Shown here piece by piece: positions 1 to 10,041 of a stretch of DNA of 64,000 nucleotides. The translations under genes were made by a program, and so were the position numbers. Source of the DNA: Neurospora tetrasperma FGSC 2508 (lineage: Eukaryota; Ascomycota; Sordariomycetes; Sordariales; Sordariaceae); contig NW_009799099.1 in assembly GCF_000213175.1 (NCBI RefSeq), positions 3,253,599 through 3,317,598 of the forward strand, given 5' to 3'. How positions within the stretch are numbered: the stretch's first letter is position 1; each line of letters starts with the position of its first letter. The notes beneath the pieces are model-generated. The model had not been told where the DNA came from. It did not search any database and was given only the letters and a program-made list of their open reading frames with translations.

Positions 1-900
1 CTGTTTCTTCCGACTTCCTGTCTGATATCCTCGCCCTGCGCAATAGGCACGACCGGGTCGGCATCCCCACGAATCAGTACTAGTAGCCATGGAGAAGCGA
101 TGCGTCGGGCATGATACAAGGGATTGCGCTCCCAAATAGCTCCATCTTTTCCTCGTTGGTTTTGCCATCGAGTGCCAGGAGTGTCGGCTGCAGGTTATGT
201 AGCCCCAGCTGATGTGTTTCTTCGTCCAGTGTTTTAAGGTCGCTGACACCACACATACTGATTTTTCCAGCAAACACGTCCGGACGTCGGGTCAAGCATT
301 GTAAAACCACAGTAGCCGCCGGAGCTGGCGTTTGCGATACCGACGCGAAAACAATCAATCCGTCCGAACTTCGCAAGATATCGAACCTTTTCACTAACAT
401 CGTCACGGTCGACTATACCGAACTCTCCATGCAGTGCCTCGCGGTACGCCTTTCCATGCGCAGATGAGTCGGTATAGTTGGAGAAGCAAAATATATACCC
501 TCGGCTTGTGAGATCCTGCGTCCTCACCATGAGCCCTGGTGGGTTGTAAGCCGTTGGCCCGCCGTGGGGTGAGATGATCAGTGGGGGGGGAGCGTTCACT
601 TTGCTCCCTCATATTTATATTTGAATTTGAACAGTGGCCACAGGACTGTTAGATCCGGCAAGATATCGAGATGGTACACACCAGGTGGTGTGCAGTGACC
701 GCTGGCAATGGCGAGCCTTGAGTTCTCTGAAAGCCGTACTAGGCAGCCCATATGAATGCTCGTGTTTGTCCAAGGCGAGTCCAACTTTGTCGCCTTGCCA
801 GTTTCCAAGCTGATGCGCACAAAGAGCATCTCTTCAAATTGAATCCGAGCCGCAAACGTTACATTGTTGTCATTATCCTAGCAATTATCTATATAATGGC
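1..900 (-). pseudogene. Decayed S9 (prolyl-oligopeptidase-like) peptidase, cut by the window edge
   Basis: Several minus-strand pieces resemble one S9 family serine peptidase, an alpha/beta-hydrolase that cleaves short peptides. In gene order, about 890-596 matches the stretch before the catalytic domain (CLVRLSENSRLAIASGH). About 599-300 holds the SPHGGPTAY oxyanion motif and the nucleophile region (NASSGGY). About 330-80 continues with RRPDVFAGKISMCGVSD. Positions 1-120 hold the acid region GDADPVVP. These pieces lie in different frames with no splice sites to join them. The roughly 60 residues that normally separate the first and second pieces have shrunk to about 20. The 5' part of the gene is missing and tRNA-Leu begins just beyond. 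This is a host gene remnant with several frame breaks and at least one internal deletion. The 3' end lies outside the window. Family assignment is firm; subfamily is not. Confidence 0.75.
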
Positions 901-932
901 CACTCTCACTGAAGTTCCTCAACAACAACAAC

Positions 933-1024
933 GGCAAGATGGCCGAGCGGTCTAAGGCGCTGTGTTCAGGTTCTTCTGAGTATCGCAGTCCGAAAGGGCG
1001 TGGGTTCGAATCCCACTCTTGTCA
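933..1024 (+). tRNA. tRNA-Leu (anticodon CAG) with a 12-nt intron
   Basis: A full cloverleaf can be folded. The acceptor stem is 933-939 with 1017-1023 (one G-U pair). The D arm is GGCCGAGCGGTCTAAGGC. The anticodon stem is 960-964 with 984-988, and the anticodon CAG is at 967-969. There is a leucine-type long variable arm. The T arm GTGGG-TTCGAAT-CCCAC lies at 1000-1016, and the discriminator is A. An intron sits at 971-982, after base 37, the canonical position for the tRNA-splicing endonuclease. One subunit of that enzyme (Sen2) is encoded further along at 30.2 kb. A and B box promoters are internal. Confidence 0.95.
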
Positions 1025-1448
1025 ACAAAGTTTTTCTTTTGCTTTTTTGCCCTTCGTCTCTCGGCTCGTCATTTTTTGCTCGGTGGCATCTCTCGATGCG
1101 TATTGAATTAACTGCTTGTGCAATTTCCGAAGGTGGGTGGTGGTAACTGTAACATTAATGCATGCATGGTTGGGAATATGGAAAAGATAATTATCATGGG
1201 GTGTTCCATTCATTTTTGCATGTTAGTAAAATGGTGGATGCTTGCATCCCGTGTTCATCATTTGCTTCTTCGCCCTTTCCTTCCATACTACCTCTCATAA
1301 AGTCTCCCTCTCCTCAGCCTGCCAGCCAAACTTCATTATTATGCAAACCGCAATTGGCGGTCCCATTCTCTCATTTTTCGGTAGTATTCAATCCTGAAAA
1401 ATACGCCACACCGCAAGAACACACATCCCCCTCGCCCCCTCTTAAACT
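1025..1448. other. Intergenic, nothing recognised
   Basis: After the short T-run that probably ends tRNA-Leu transcription (1029-1048), I see only short open frames without family resemblance and no repeats. Confidence 0.5.
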
Positions 1449-1772
1449 TCAGCCAGTCTGGCAAAAAGTCATACTCCTCGGTGATATCTCCTCCAAACCC
1501 ATCCTGCAGCATCCCAACCCCATGTCCCTAGTGCCGCCCTGACAGGGTCCGGTCCAATCCACTTTCGAAAAGTTGGGCTGGACGCGACCTTGTTCCTGAA
1601 AAGGCAATTCTTTGACCTCCTCTTTCGGCCTGATTATTATCTTGATCTTCTTGGGTGGTGAAGAAGTGCTCTCTGTTGTTGAGCTGGGGAATTGCAGGCG
1701 AGGAAGAGGCGGGGAGGAGGAGTCGGAATCGGAAGAAGTGCTGACGCTGTCGGCTTTGCGTTTGAGTTTCAT
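1449..1772 (-). CDS. Possible small basic/Ser-rich protein, unsure
   Basis: An ATG at 1772 opens 107 codons with a nuclear-looking composition: MKLKRKADS, a Ser/Asp run, PPKKIKIIIRPKEE. The 3' part changes character. Another frame downstream (about 1500-1360) reads DGFGGDITEEYDFLPDWLK, which looks more protein-like. An intron removing about 1507-1565 would join the first part to that frame, but its 5' site is weak. I do not recognise a family. The ATG follows a 16-A tract on the sense strand. This may be a small nuclear protein or may be noncoding. Confidence 0.3.
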   Translation of the reverse strand: MKLKRKADSVSTSSDSDSSSPPLPRLQFPSSTTESTSSPPKKIKIIIRPKEEVKELPFQEQGRVQPNFSKVDWTGPCQGGTRDMGLGCCRMGLEEISPRSMTFCQTG

Positions 1773-2886
1773 TTTTTTTTTTTTTTTTGGGGAAGTTTTG
1801 TTTTCTGTGGCTTGATGGATACTTTGTGGGGACAATCGGATGAGGGCGAGCAGGAGAGAGAGCTGAGGTTTGCGGCGATTGCTAAAGATGGTTTATCTGT
1901 CTTTGAGGGGGGAAGCGATCGTGGAGTAATCGGTCGGAAAGATGTGGTATTGAAAGTTATTACAATAGTGTAGAATTGTTGAAAGCTTGCGAACTTGACC
2001 GGCAAGTTGCTGCAATGTGTTGAATAGAAGGATCGGAAGAAGAAGAAGAAGTGATTGAAGATGCCGTTGAAGAAAAGTATCGCTCGAACGTCTTCTGTAG
2101 AAGTTCGGAATGGTCAGCTCGTGTCTCGTGGTTTAAATGTAAAGCTATGAATGGAGCAGGACTTTGTCGTTCATCTCCATGCTGATAAGCGAGAAATTCC
2201 TGGTGGACACAATTGAGCCCCATGGAGAGCCGTGCTACTGTACATACCCTCTTTGTTCTAACATAAGACCTCTGGGCTCTCTAGAGCTCTCCCATGCAAT
2301 CTCTTTTCAGCAAGAGCTGAGACAAAGGAACGCTGAACAAAGGTAGCTCACCTGAAACATTCCCAAAATGTCCCGTCACTTCTGTGTATGTCTGTCTTGG
2401 AATTCCACGTGTGGAATAATGGCGTCTCAGACAAGGTCGTATTTGGCACTTGGATTGGAAACCCGGTATTGGCTGATGAAATTAGGGCCAAGTTAGGTAA
2501 TCAGTTTGTTCCGCAAAGTGCGGTCAGCCATCTCACTCACCATGGCTGCGGAACTGCACCAACCCAATCTTGAGGTTCTTGTGATACATCAGTTATCTTT
2601 ATAGGAATCTGGGCCAAAGGTAGTCGTCAATTGATGACGGCCCCTTCGGTCAATTTTCTACCAACCACAACTCATCACGCCATCTACTGCGGAGAAGCAG
2701 CCGAGTGACAACGTGTCAAGCGGGGCCAAGGATTACACAGGATTAGGCACTCCCGGGCCTCATTCCAAACCTCCCCCCACCTTTTACTAACCCCTTCTAG
2801 ACACTATTGCCAAAAACAAGACTCTTCATCCTTCCAACCATCAAACAAAACAAAATTTCGTTCTCACCATTGCATCCAAACCCACC
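1773..2886. other. Intergenic, upstream of the alcohol dehydrogenase
   Basis: It holds a GAA/GAAG-rich patch (2033-2053) and, just before the ADH start, a CA-rich leader typical of fungal mRNAs (2800-2886). I see no convincing gene. Confidence 0.5.
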
Positions 2887-4110
2887 ATGACCGAACCAAC
2901 CCTCTCCCTCCCCGCCACCATGCAAGCCCTCCGCATCACCTCCTTCGGCGCTCCCTACACTCTAACCACGATCCCCGTTCCCTCCCCCTCCGCCCTCCGC
3001 CCTCATGACCTCCTAGTGAAAGTCGCCGTCGCCTCCCACTGCCACACTGACACCATTATTCGCCTGGGCGCCGTGCCCAGTATCTCACTCCCTTTGACCG
3101 GCTCTCACGAAGGATCGGGCACCGTGGTAGCCGTCGGCTCCTCCGTCGCTGCTGATGGCTCGTTCAAATCGGGGGACCGCGTCATGTGTGGTATTCCGCT
3201 CGGTCTTTGTGGGGCTTGTGGGGATTGCACGGCTACTGGTACTACAGGTATCGAGAGGGAGAAAAGAGGGGGGCATTACAGGCATTATTGTGCACATATC
3301 GATGGGCACATCGGGATCCAGGTCGACGGGGTGTTTGCCGAGTACGCCGTTGTGGACAGCCGAACGAGCACGGTCATCCCGGAGGGTGTCTCCTTGTTGG
3401 CGGCGGCGCCACTGGGGTGTGCGGGTAGGACGGCGTGGAGGGCGGTCATGGAGACGGGCTTGAAGCCGGGGCAGTGGTTGGGGATTGTCGGGTCAGGAGG
3501 AGGGTTGGGACACTTGGCGGTGCAATTTGCGACGAAGATGGGGTTGAAGGTGGTTGGTATTGAGGCGAGGGATGAGGGTCTGGAGTTGACGAGGGAGATG
3601 GGGGCGGATGTGGTTGTCGATGCGAGGAAGGGGAAGGATGAGGTTGTTGAAGAGGTGGGCAAGGCGGTGCTGGGGGATGATGGGAAGGAGGTTGACCATA
3701 ACGGGTTGTTTGCCACGGGAGGTGTTGATGCTACTGTCAATCTGTCTGACGCGGACGATGCGGCTGGACTGGCGTGTGCAATTACGAAGATGCATGGGTT
3801 GATGGTACAGGTTGCTCAGCCTCTGGAGGTAAAAATTCCGTTTATGGAGCTGATATTGAGAGACGTAAGAATCAAGGGAAGCTTGCAGTGCTCAGCGGAG
3901 GAGAGCGAGGAGCTTTTGCACTTTGTCGCCGAACATGCAGTCAAGGTAAAGATGACTCCGTTCTATGGGTTAGATCAGGTCGAGGAGTTGGAGAAGGTGG
4001 TTTCAAGCGGCAAGCTCCAGGGAAGAGCTGCGATTATCGTCGATCCGCATCAACTTGAACACGAGAAGGGGATCATGAGACATTCACCGTGGTATAATGC
4101 GAAGACATGA
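2887..4110 (+). CDS. Zinc-dependent alcohol dehydrogenase (MDR family)
   Basis: This 407-residue, intronless protein belongs to the medium-chain zinc alcohol dehydrogenases, which oxidise alcohols to aldehydes or ketones with NAD(P), probably in the cytosol. The catalytic zinc site is visible: Cys52 in SHCHTD, His74-Glu75 in GSHEGSG and probably Cys178 in PLGCAG. The structural zinc loop has Cys108, Cys111, Cys114 and Cys135, with an unusually long spacer of 20 residues before the last Cys. The nucleotide-binding turn is GSGGGLG at about 202-208. The family is usually 340-380 residues; the excess is in the N-terminal leader, the zinc loop and an insert near residue 245. The ATG lies in a good CACC context after a CA-rich leader. 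The substrate cannot be told from sequence. No partner genes are adjacent. Confidence 0.9.
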   Translation: MTEPTLSLPATMQALRITSFGAPYTLTTIPVPSPSALRPHDLLVKVAVASHCHTDTIIRLGAVPSISLPLTGSHEGSGTVVAVGSSVAADGSFKSGDRVMCGIPLGLCGACGDCTATGTTGIEREKRGGHYRHYCAHIDGHIGIQVDGVFAEYAVVDSRTSTVIPEGVSLLAAAPLGCAGRTAWRAVMETGLKPGQWLGIVGSGGGLGHLAVQFATKMGLKVVGIEARDEGLELTREMGADVVVDARKGKDEVVEEVGKAVLGDDGKEVDHNGLFATGGVDATVNLSDADDAAGLACAITKMHGLMVQVAQPLEVKIPFMELILRDVRIKGSLQCSAEESEELLHFVAEHAVKVKMTPFYGLDQVEELEKVVSSGKLQGRAAIIVDPHQLEHEKGIMRHSPWYNAKT

Positions 4111-4155
4111 TTATTCATGAGCTCATCTCGGTGTTCTTTTTCGTCATGCATGCCG

Positions 4156-4675
4156 TTACTCCTTGATCTCCTGCTTCCGGAAGGTGCCTGTAATTCGGTT
4201 AGACTCTACACTTGATTTACTTGAGGATTCACTCCTTGAACCATACCTGGGATATCGGGCATCCACTTGGGCTTGTTCTTGCAGAAGAACTCGCCCTTGG
4301 GAGGTACCTTTTCTGGCTCATCAAAGGACCCCCACATGATGTACCGGAACTTGTCCGCTGCTTCTTCCTGTGAAAGCATGGTGAGAAATGGGTTTCCAGG
4401 TGATGTATTGTGAAGACCAATATTACCCCGTATTCACAGATGTAAGCGCCACAGTTATCGCAAAACTCCCTTGTCACACCATTGTGCTGCTTGAACTTTT
4501 TGGGGGTTCCAGCCTCGTACTTGAAACCCTGGAGGGGGACCTTGGTTGTGAGACCATAGTTGGTTCCAAACGCCCTCTTGCAGCTGTTGCAATGGCAAAG
4601 TGTGGTTCTCGCATCGTCCAGGGATTCAAGTTCTAGCGAGTACTGCAAATTCTCGCAGACGCAACGGCCCTTCAT
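4156..4675 (-). CDS. GFA/CENP-V domain protein (Mss4-like fold)
   Basis: Three exons by my reading: 4675-4427, 4367-4247 and 4187-4156, with two 59-nt GT-AG introns. They give 133 residues, the normal size of a single GFA-domain protein. Members of this family were named for a glutathione-dependent formaldehyde-activating enzyme; most are uncharacterised zinc proteins. The cysteine pattern is clear: CVCENLQYS near the start, CHCNSCKRAFG in the middle, and CDNCGAYICEYG before the first intron. The protein ends WMPDIPGTFRKQEIKE, typical for the family. I chose the ATG directly before GRCVCEN. An in-phase upstream start would need another intron. The exact substrate is unknown. Confidence 0.8.
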
Positions 4676-5928
4676 GTGGATGCTCGTGATGAATGTCTGG
4701 AGGAGAGGATTTCGTGTAAAACTCGGCGCTGTAGGCAGGCGAAGTATTCTCAACTGGCTTGCGCAGGAAATCGAAGTTGGCTTCTGGTGTAGAACTCGGC
4801 TTAGGATAATTCTTTGACCGAAACACTCGAGATTGTTTGTGTCAATTGCGTGTCGTTCTTTAGTCGATGTCGAAATAGGAGTTTGTTATCGAAAGGAGGT
4901 CCGAAGTCGTGTAAGTCAACATGTGACGTCAACGATCTGCAGTGCCTGGGGCGGTGGTCTGGGCGCCCAGGATCCTATCTTTCCACCAAATCCCGGGGCG
5001 GACATGGCGGACAAAGGGGGGGGCCATCTTAGGTACCTCTACGCTACACTACCTCTACCTTTACGCTACAGGAACTGCCCTGGATGTTTTGCCGTTTCTT
5101 CCATTCCATTTCACTTCCAGATCTCATCAGAGACTTCGCTTCGGTAACAACAACTGGTGAATCACTCATGTAAGTCATCATCCACGCCGCTGTGGACCTC
5201 CACTGGGCTGGGCTTTCTTGCCATCCCCCGAAAGGCACTAGACAGTTAACCCATCTTGCCCCTGAATTGTCCAACCCTTTGCGCCAAAAAGTCCTGCTCA
5301 ACACCTGCCATGCCGACAAACATGGCAGAGCAACAACATCATAATGGGCGATGAGATGACCATGTTAAAGATGTTTTTGATCTTGAAAATGATCGGCTGG
5401 CTTCGTGAACTGCGCCACAAAACTACGCGCGTCACGCCTGGGTAATTTTGCATACGCCACATTGTGTCGACCGTGCATCGCCGCACTTCGGAGTATACAT
5501 ACTGCAGTGTATTCCCCGATTACCGCCCCCGGGACACAACGATCAGTGATCCATTCCCGCGAGCCGAATCTTGGACTGCCCCTGGTGCCGCAACTTCCGC
5601 GGATCTAGTGGGAATTGTTCCACACTTCCTGATTTGCTTTCTTTCAGCTGTGAGCGTGTGGGACATTTCGGAAACTAAGAGTAAGAACCTCAAGGGTATA
5701 AAGGATCGACCTTTCCCGTCAACACACATCATTCAAACAGCGTGGCTTGGCGTTGCCAATCTTGCCAAACGTTCCTGGCGGAAAACGATATATCCCCATC
5801 TCGAAGACGCTGTGAGAAGGGTATGGAAGCTACCCAGGGCTTGCTCACAAACGATACGTCACTGCACCCACGCAACAACAAGGACGACAGTGGCAACGAC
5901 AACGTCAACAACAAGATCAGTCTGAGAG
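4676..5928. other. Intergenic, no gene recognised
   Basis: It contains one copy of the 13-base motif TTAGGTACCTCTA (5029-5041), which recurs in other intergenic regions of the window. An open frame at 5464-5925 ends just before the next gene and shows no family resemblance. Confidence 0.5.
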
Positions 5929-6967
5929 ATGCATATGAGAGACCTATTTTCCAGGGGCGGCAGTGACTCCGACTTACACTCCGTCGCGCCGTCCGAAACG
6001 AAGTCAGAAGCGACCCATCGCCATGAGCTGTTGTTAAAAGTGCAGTACGCCCTCGCCGACATCATCGGCTTGGGCGCATTACCATCCATCATCCCGCCCG
6101 GCCGAGAACACCACCACTGCAAAAAGCGACCAGTCTTCATCGCTTGGCATCCCGTGGCGGACAACCTGGGAGTGTTATTTGCCGAGCATACGCGACTGGG
6201 GCAAGCTATCACCAAGGAAATGGGCGAGTTTCCAGATCCGACAAATCACTGGGCTGTATTGGTGGGGGATCGGGATACGGATTATTATCATGAGCTGTGG
6301 ATGGTATGTATGGTGTGATGGGAATTTCGAAGGATAGCTGAATGAATGGCCAGACCAGAAACCAGAAAGAACAGATACTGACGCATCAAAACAGGAGAAA
6401 GACTTTACAGTGGTAAACCAGCATGGCTTGGTCGGGTCACAGAAGTGGACGAACAAGCTACAAGTTGGAGAGACGAGGTGGAATGATCAAGCAGTATTAG
6501 CAGCCAGTAAGTCCGAACAAGTGGCCCCAGTATATCCTCGGAATAAATCACCATAAGTGACAATTCCTGCTCACACCCACTTAGGTAACAAGGCAATAAA
6601 GCAGATGAAGCCAAGGTATGGCTTGATCGATAACAACTGCCAAATTTTCGCCTCTCACCTCCTCCTTGAGCTAGGCATCAAATTGGGAACAGATATCAAC
6701 ACTGCTAAGGATATGAGAGACAAGTTACTCGCAGAGTTCAGCGAGATTTCATGGCGGAAGAAACTGGCCAACAAGGACTGGCAGACCCCAAAATTCCTAA
6801 AGGTGAAGGAAATTCGGCGGAGCATCAGCCCTGCCTTTGGGGGAAATGTAGAGCGAGAACCAGAAGCACATGAGGAGGTTGTGATGCAGGAAAGGAAAGC
6901 CAAATTACGACCTTTTAGTTGGGGGAAGAAGAAAGAAGTGGTTGCGCAACTTCCAACCTCGCCATGA
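5929..6967 (+). CDS. Unknown protein with a His/Asn-Cys signature resembling LRAT/NlpC-type enzymes
   Basis: Exons 5929-6303, 6395-6506 and 6585-6967 give 289 residues, with clean GT-AG introns of 91 and 78 nt. I do not recognise a named family. Two segments stand out. NHWAVLVGD (His107) is followed by a Glu/Asp-rich strand, and DNNCQIFASHLL (Cys181) begins a helix. A His in a strand plus a Cys at a helix start preceded by Asn is the pattern of LRAT and related NlpC/P60-fold enzymes (acyltransferases, peptidases), and I infer such a fold. The C-terminal quarter is basic (Lys/Arg-rich) and has no motif. A stop codon lies immediately upstream of the chosen ATG in the same frame, which supports the start. 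Confidence 0.7.
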
Positions 6968-7130
6968 GTATTACGCGTTCAGGCCCCCTTAACACTAACA
7001 AAAACACCAATGATACCCACAATACCTCTGATCAAATTATCAGAGTATAATTCAAGTTTTTCCCGTTCCCTGCCGCACGCAGATAATCACCGCTATCAAC
7101 GTCTGCCTACGAATGATGAGCCTGTCAAAA

Positions 7131-7710
7131 TCAAAATCCCACTGGTCTCCATATCTCTTTTATCTTTGCTTTTAGAGCAATCATACAAATCTCCAGGCAA
7201 CAAAGGAAAGGAATAGAGAATGGGAATGAGAAAGAGAGAAGGAAAAACGGAAAAGACTTACACCGCGGCTTTTTTTGCAGCTGAGACAACCACATCGTCC
7301 AGTCATCGAACAAATATGAAGCATCCGCCTTGATTATCTTCACTGCCACCACCCGATTGAACCCCTTACAGACCACCGGAATCCGCACATCACCCGACAG
7401 CACCGCGCTCGCCAACGAACCCGTTTGTGCCGGCACCATTAGATCCCACTGGACGACCTCCACCTGACTCTTTGCGCCAGCCGAAAACGTAACCGTGATG
7501 ATTGCCTTGGTCCCTGGTGCCGCGTCTTTATAAATGGTACTTTACCAATAACTTCTTCTTGGGACAACCGCCCCCTTGTCCCACCTCTCACAAAGGCCTA
7601 TCCTCCAGTCTTGAACTTGAAGGCCTTAAAGGATTATTGGAGATATGATAACCATTATTGCACGCAATGGTCGTGAAACTCGGCAGCTGGTGGTTTCTGT
7701 CATAGTCCAT
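7131..7710 (-). CDS. Predicted small spliced gene, unknown function
   Basis: Reading splice signals by eye gives three exons, 7710-7592, 7539-7262 and 7168-7131, for 144 residues. Introns are 52 nt (gtgaga...aag) and 93 nt (gtaagt...aag, pyrimidine-rich). The central exon is strongly protein-like: GTKAIITVTFSAGAKSQVEV, then VVAVKIIKADASYLFDDW. It suggests a beta-rich small domain. The last intron is in frame and open, so an unspliced form would add a hydrophobic insert. No family recognised. Alternatives are a fragment of a decayed gene or a different 5' exon. Confidence 0.4.
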
Positions 7711-9593
7711 CAAGTGTCGATTTGATGTGTACCGTGCTTTATATCAGGAAGTGTTGGTGGATGGTGTGCTTGTAAGATAGGTATTCGAGAAGGGGGGGCT
7801 GAACAATTGGATGCACGCCAAATGTTCGTAGTATCCCAACAGTGTGATCCTTACCTATCTACATCGAAACCGGCGAGGTCCATAGAGGTAGTCTTAGGGG
7901 CAGCGGACAGGACGACTTCGTCGCTTACCCGCGGTTCAACCGTACAGATATGACGCAGATTCGTTATATCCTTTGGGATTACCTTATCATGCCGTTCTCG
8001 GGAGCGAAGCTGAGCGTGAGGAGTTTGGACCTTGTTAATTCAACCATTTTAGTGTAATATGGAAACTGTTGAAGGTGATGATGCATCGACAGCTGCCAAG
8101 CCTACCTAGATGGGGACCTGACCTAACGGGCAACTCTACTTTGGTTGCGACGAGTCTCGGAAACCCAATTAACTTCAATACATAGTTTCAATTGAACTCT
8201 TTCTTCCAATGGAATTTCCCACCGGATAGCTCGATATCCGAACAGTCGAGATAACTATGTAGCAAGCGGTCAAGTGCAAATACAGCTGACAGTCCGGCAG
8301 AAGTCGGAAGAGACACTTCCCATCATTCAGTCACCCTCTCTCTCTTCCACGTGCTGCTGTCCCCGAGCAAGTATTCTAGCTGGTCGCACTGTGTATGCAA
8401 GGTGTCGTGCTGGTGCAATCATCAGAAACCCAAAACCTACCCTCATTCTCGAAAAAATAGTTGAGACCTTCAAATTATACCTTGGGCAGACTCCTACTAG
8501 GTACGCATCCAAGCGTCTTGGTAACACCTCTGATCTTGAGTTCTAGGAAATTCCTGAAAAGAAATATCCAGATGGGACTCTGGAAGATGTCTTTTGGAAT
8601 CGTCGTTTAATCCCTATGACTGTCTCGCAACGAGGCAATTTTTTTTCAATTTTTTTTTTTCCTTTTTTTCCTTCCCTCCCTGACGAGCGGTAGCGAATTG
8701 GTTTCCCCAACCTGTTGGTGGTTGGTCTCATCAATATATTTCGTCTGGGACGAGCCACCACAACGGTTCCTCGGCTCTTGCGCCGGGTTTTGGCATTGGT
8801 TGGAGATTGAAGGGTACAGAGGAAGAGCGTTGTATAAGTGGCGGAAAAGTGCACGGTGTGTTTATGTATGTCTATCATATACAGGTACGTACCCATTACA
8901 GTAGTTAGCTCCATTTCTCTATGTAGTTCATTCACTTCCTCCTCGGGAAACACACCGTCCCCGACCTTAAGTGGTGGATCTATCACCGGGCATCTCGGAC
9001 TCCCGGCCGGGACACGGCTTCAAGTGTTTACTAACTTAGCTTCCACGTTGTTCGTATAACAAGGATCGTAGTGATATGTGTCGTGTCCAACAAATTACAA
9101 TCCTTGGAAGGCTACTTGCAGAGAAATGTGTTTCATCATGACACTATTGAACCCTCAATGGCACTTGGTGATAATGGTATGAGGGGAACGTAACACCGTC
9201 ACTTCTCCGGTCTCTTATCCGAGCGCAACAACAAGGTAGTAGTTCATGGTCCTGGAGTTTCATCGACATTCCTATTTCGAACAATGGATATTTTGATAGT
9301 GACTCCCGATAGTACAGTTAGTCCCGCATCTTCACCTGTGTTTTAGGTCGCATGTAAAAGATTGATTCGTGGAACAGCCCTGGCTAACCCCACCAGCTTG
9401 CGTAGTGCACAGCATTGACAGCCAGCTTTGACACCTGCGCCGTTTAATGCCAATGGACCCGACCATTTGGGATATTAGACGCTAGCTTCTTCGCCTCTTG
9501 ATAGCTAAAACCGACAACAAATGTAGGTAATTGGGCAGTGATCTGACTTGTGCGCTTGCGGGTTTGATCGGTATCTTCTTGAATGGCGTCAGC
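7711..9593. other. Long intergenic stretch, nothing recognised
   Basis: Nearly 1.9 kb with only short frames that lack family resemblance and several T-runs (8640-8670). Base composition looks ordinary, so I see no sign of a RIP-mutated repeat. A lineage-specific transcript cannot be excluded. Confidence 0.5.
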
Positions 9594-9872
9594 CTAGTGC
9601 GAGACCCATGGATTTTTGGGATGGAGTGATGACAAGAAACGGGCGAGGGGGAGAGGAATCGCCCCGAATTTGGAACATGCAAGGGTAGGAGCTAGTCGGG
9701 TCGGTGAACGGGGAGTAAATCGGAGTGTTGAAGGTGATGGTAAGAAATTCTGGACATAAGTCTTGATGGCTGCCCCTAGACCTCCCGGTGCCCACTCCTG
9801 ATTCTCACACATGTCTGCCGGTTTCGGCAAGCTTTCCATCCCATATCCGCCATGAATGCTATCAAACTGCAT
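9594..9872 (-). CDS. Possible small open reading frame divergent to the FAD oxidase
   Basis: An ATG at 9872 opens 92 codons. The first 40 look protein-like (GGYGMESLPKPADMCENQEW, then GGLGAAIKTYVQNF); the rest is Pro/Ser-rich and may be read in the wrong frame. It would share a 170-base promoter with the oxidase on the other strand. No family recognised, and an intron after residue 43 is possible. Confidence 0.25.
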   Translation of the reverse strand: MQFDSIHGGYGMESLPKPADMCENQEWAPGGLGAAIKTYVQNFLPSPSTLRFTPRSPTRLAPTLACSKFGAIPLPLARFLSSLHPKNPWVSH

Positions 9873-10041
9873 GATTCAAACTTGGATGGAAGCAAGTATG
9901 CAGATGGGGAGAGATTCCTTCCCTCGTGGAACGTTATTTCCAGCTACAAAAACCCCAGCCCTCGACCTGCGTAGTTACTACTATCTTTCATTCTCTCATC
10001 CACTCATGGAAGGCTGAGAACCACCACCCCCAACCCTCAAC

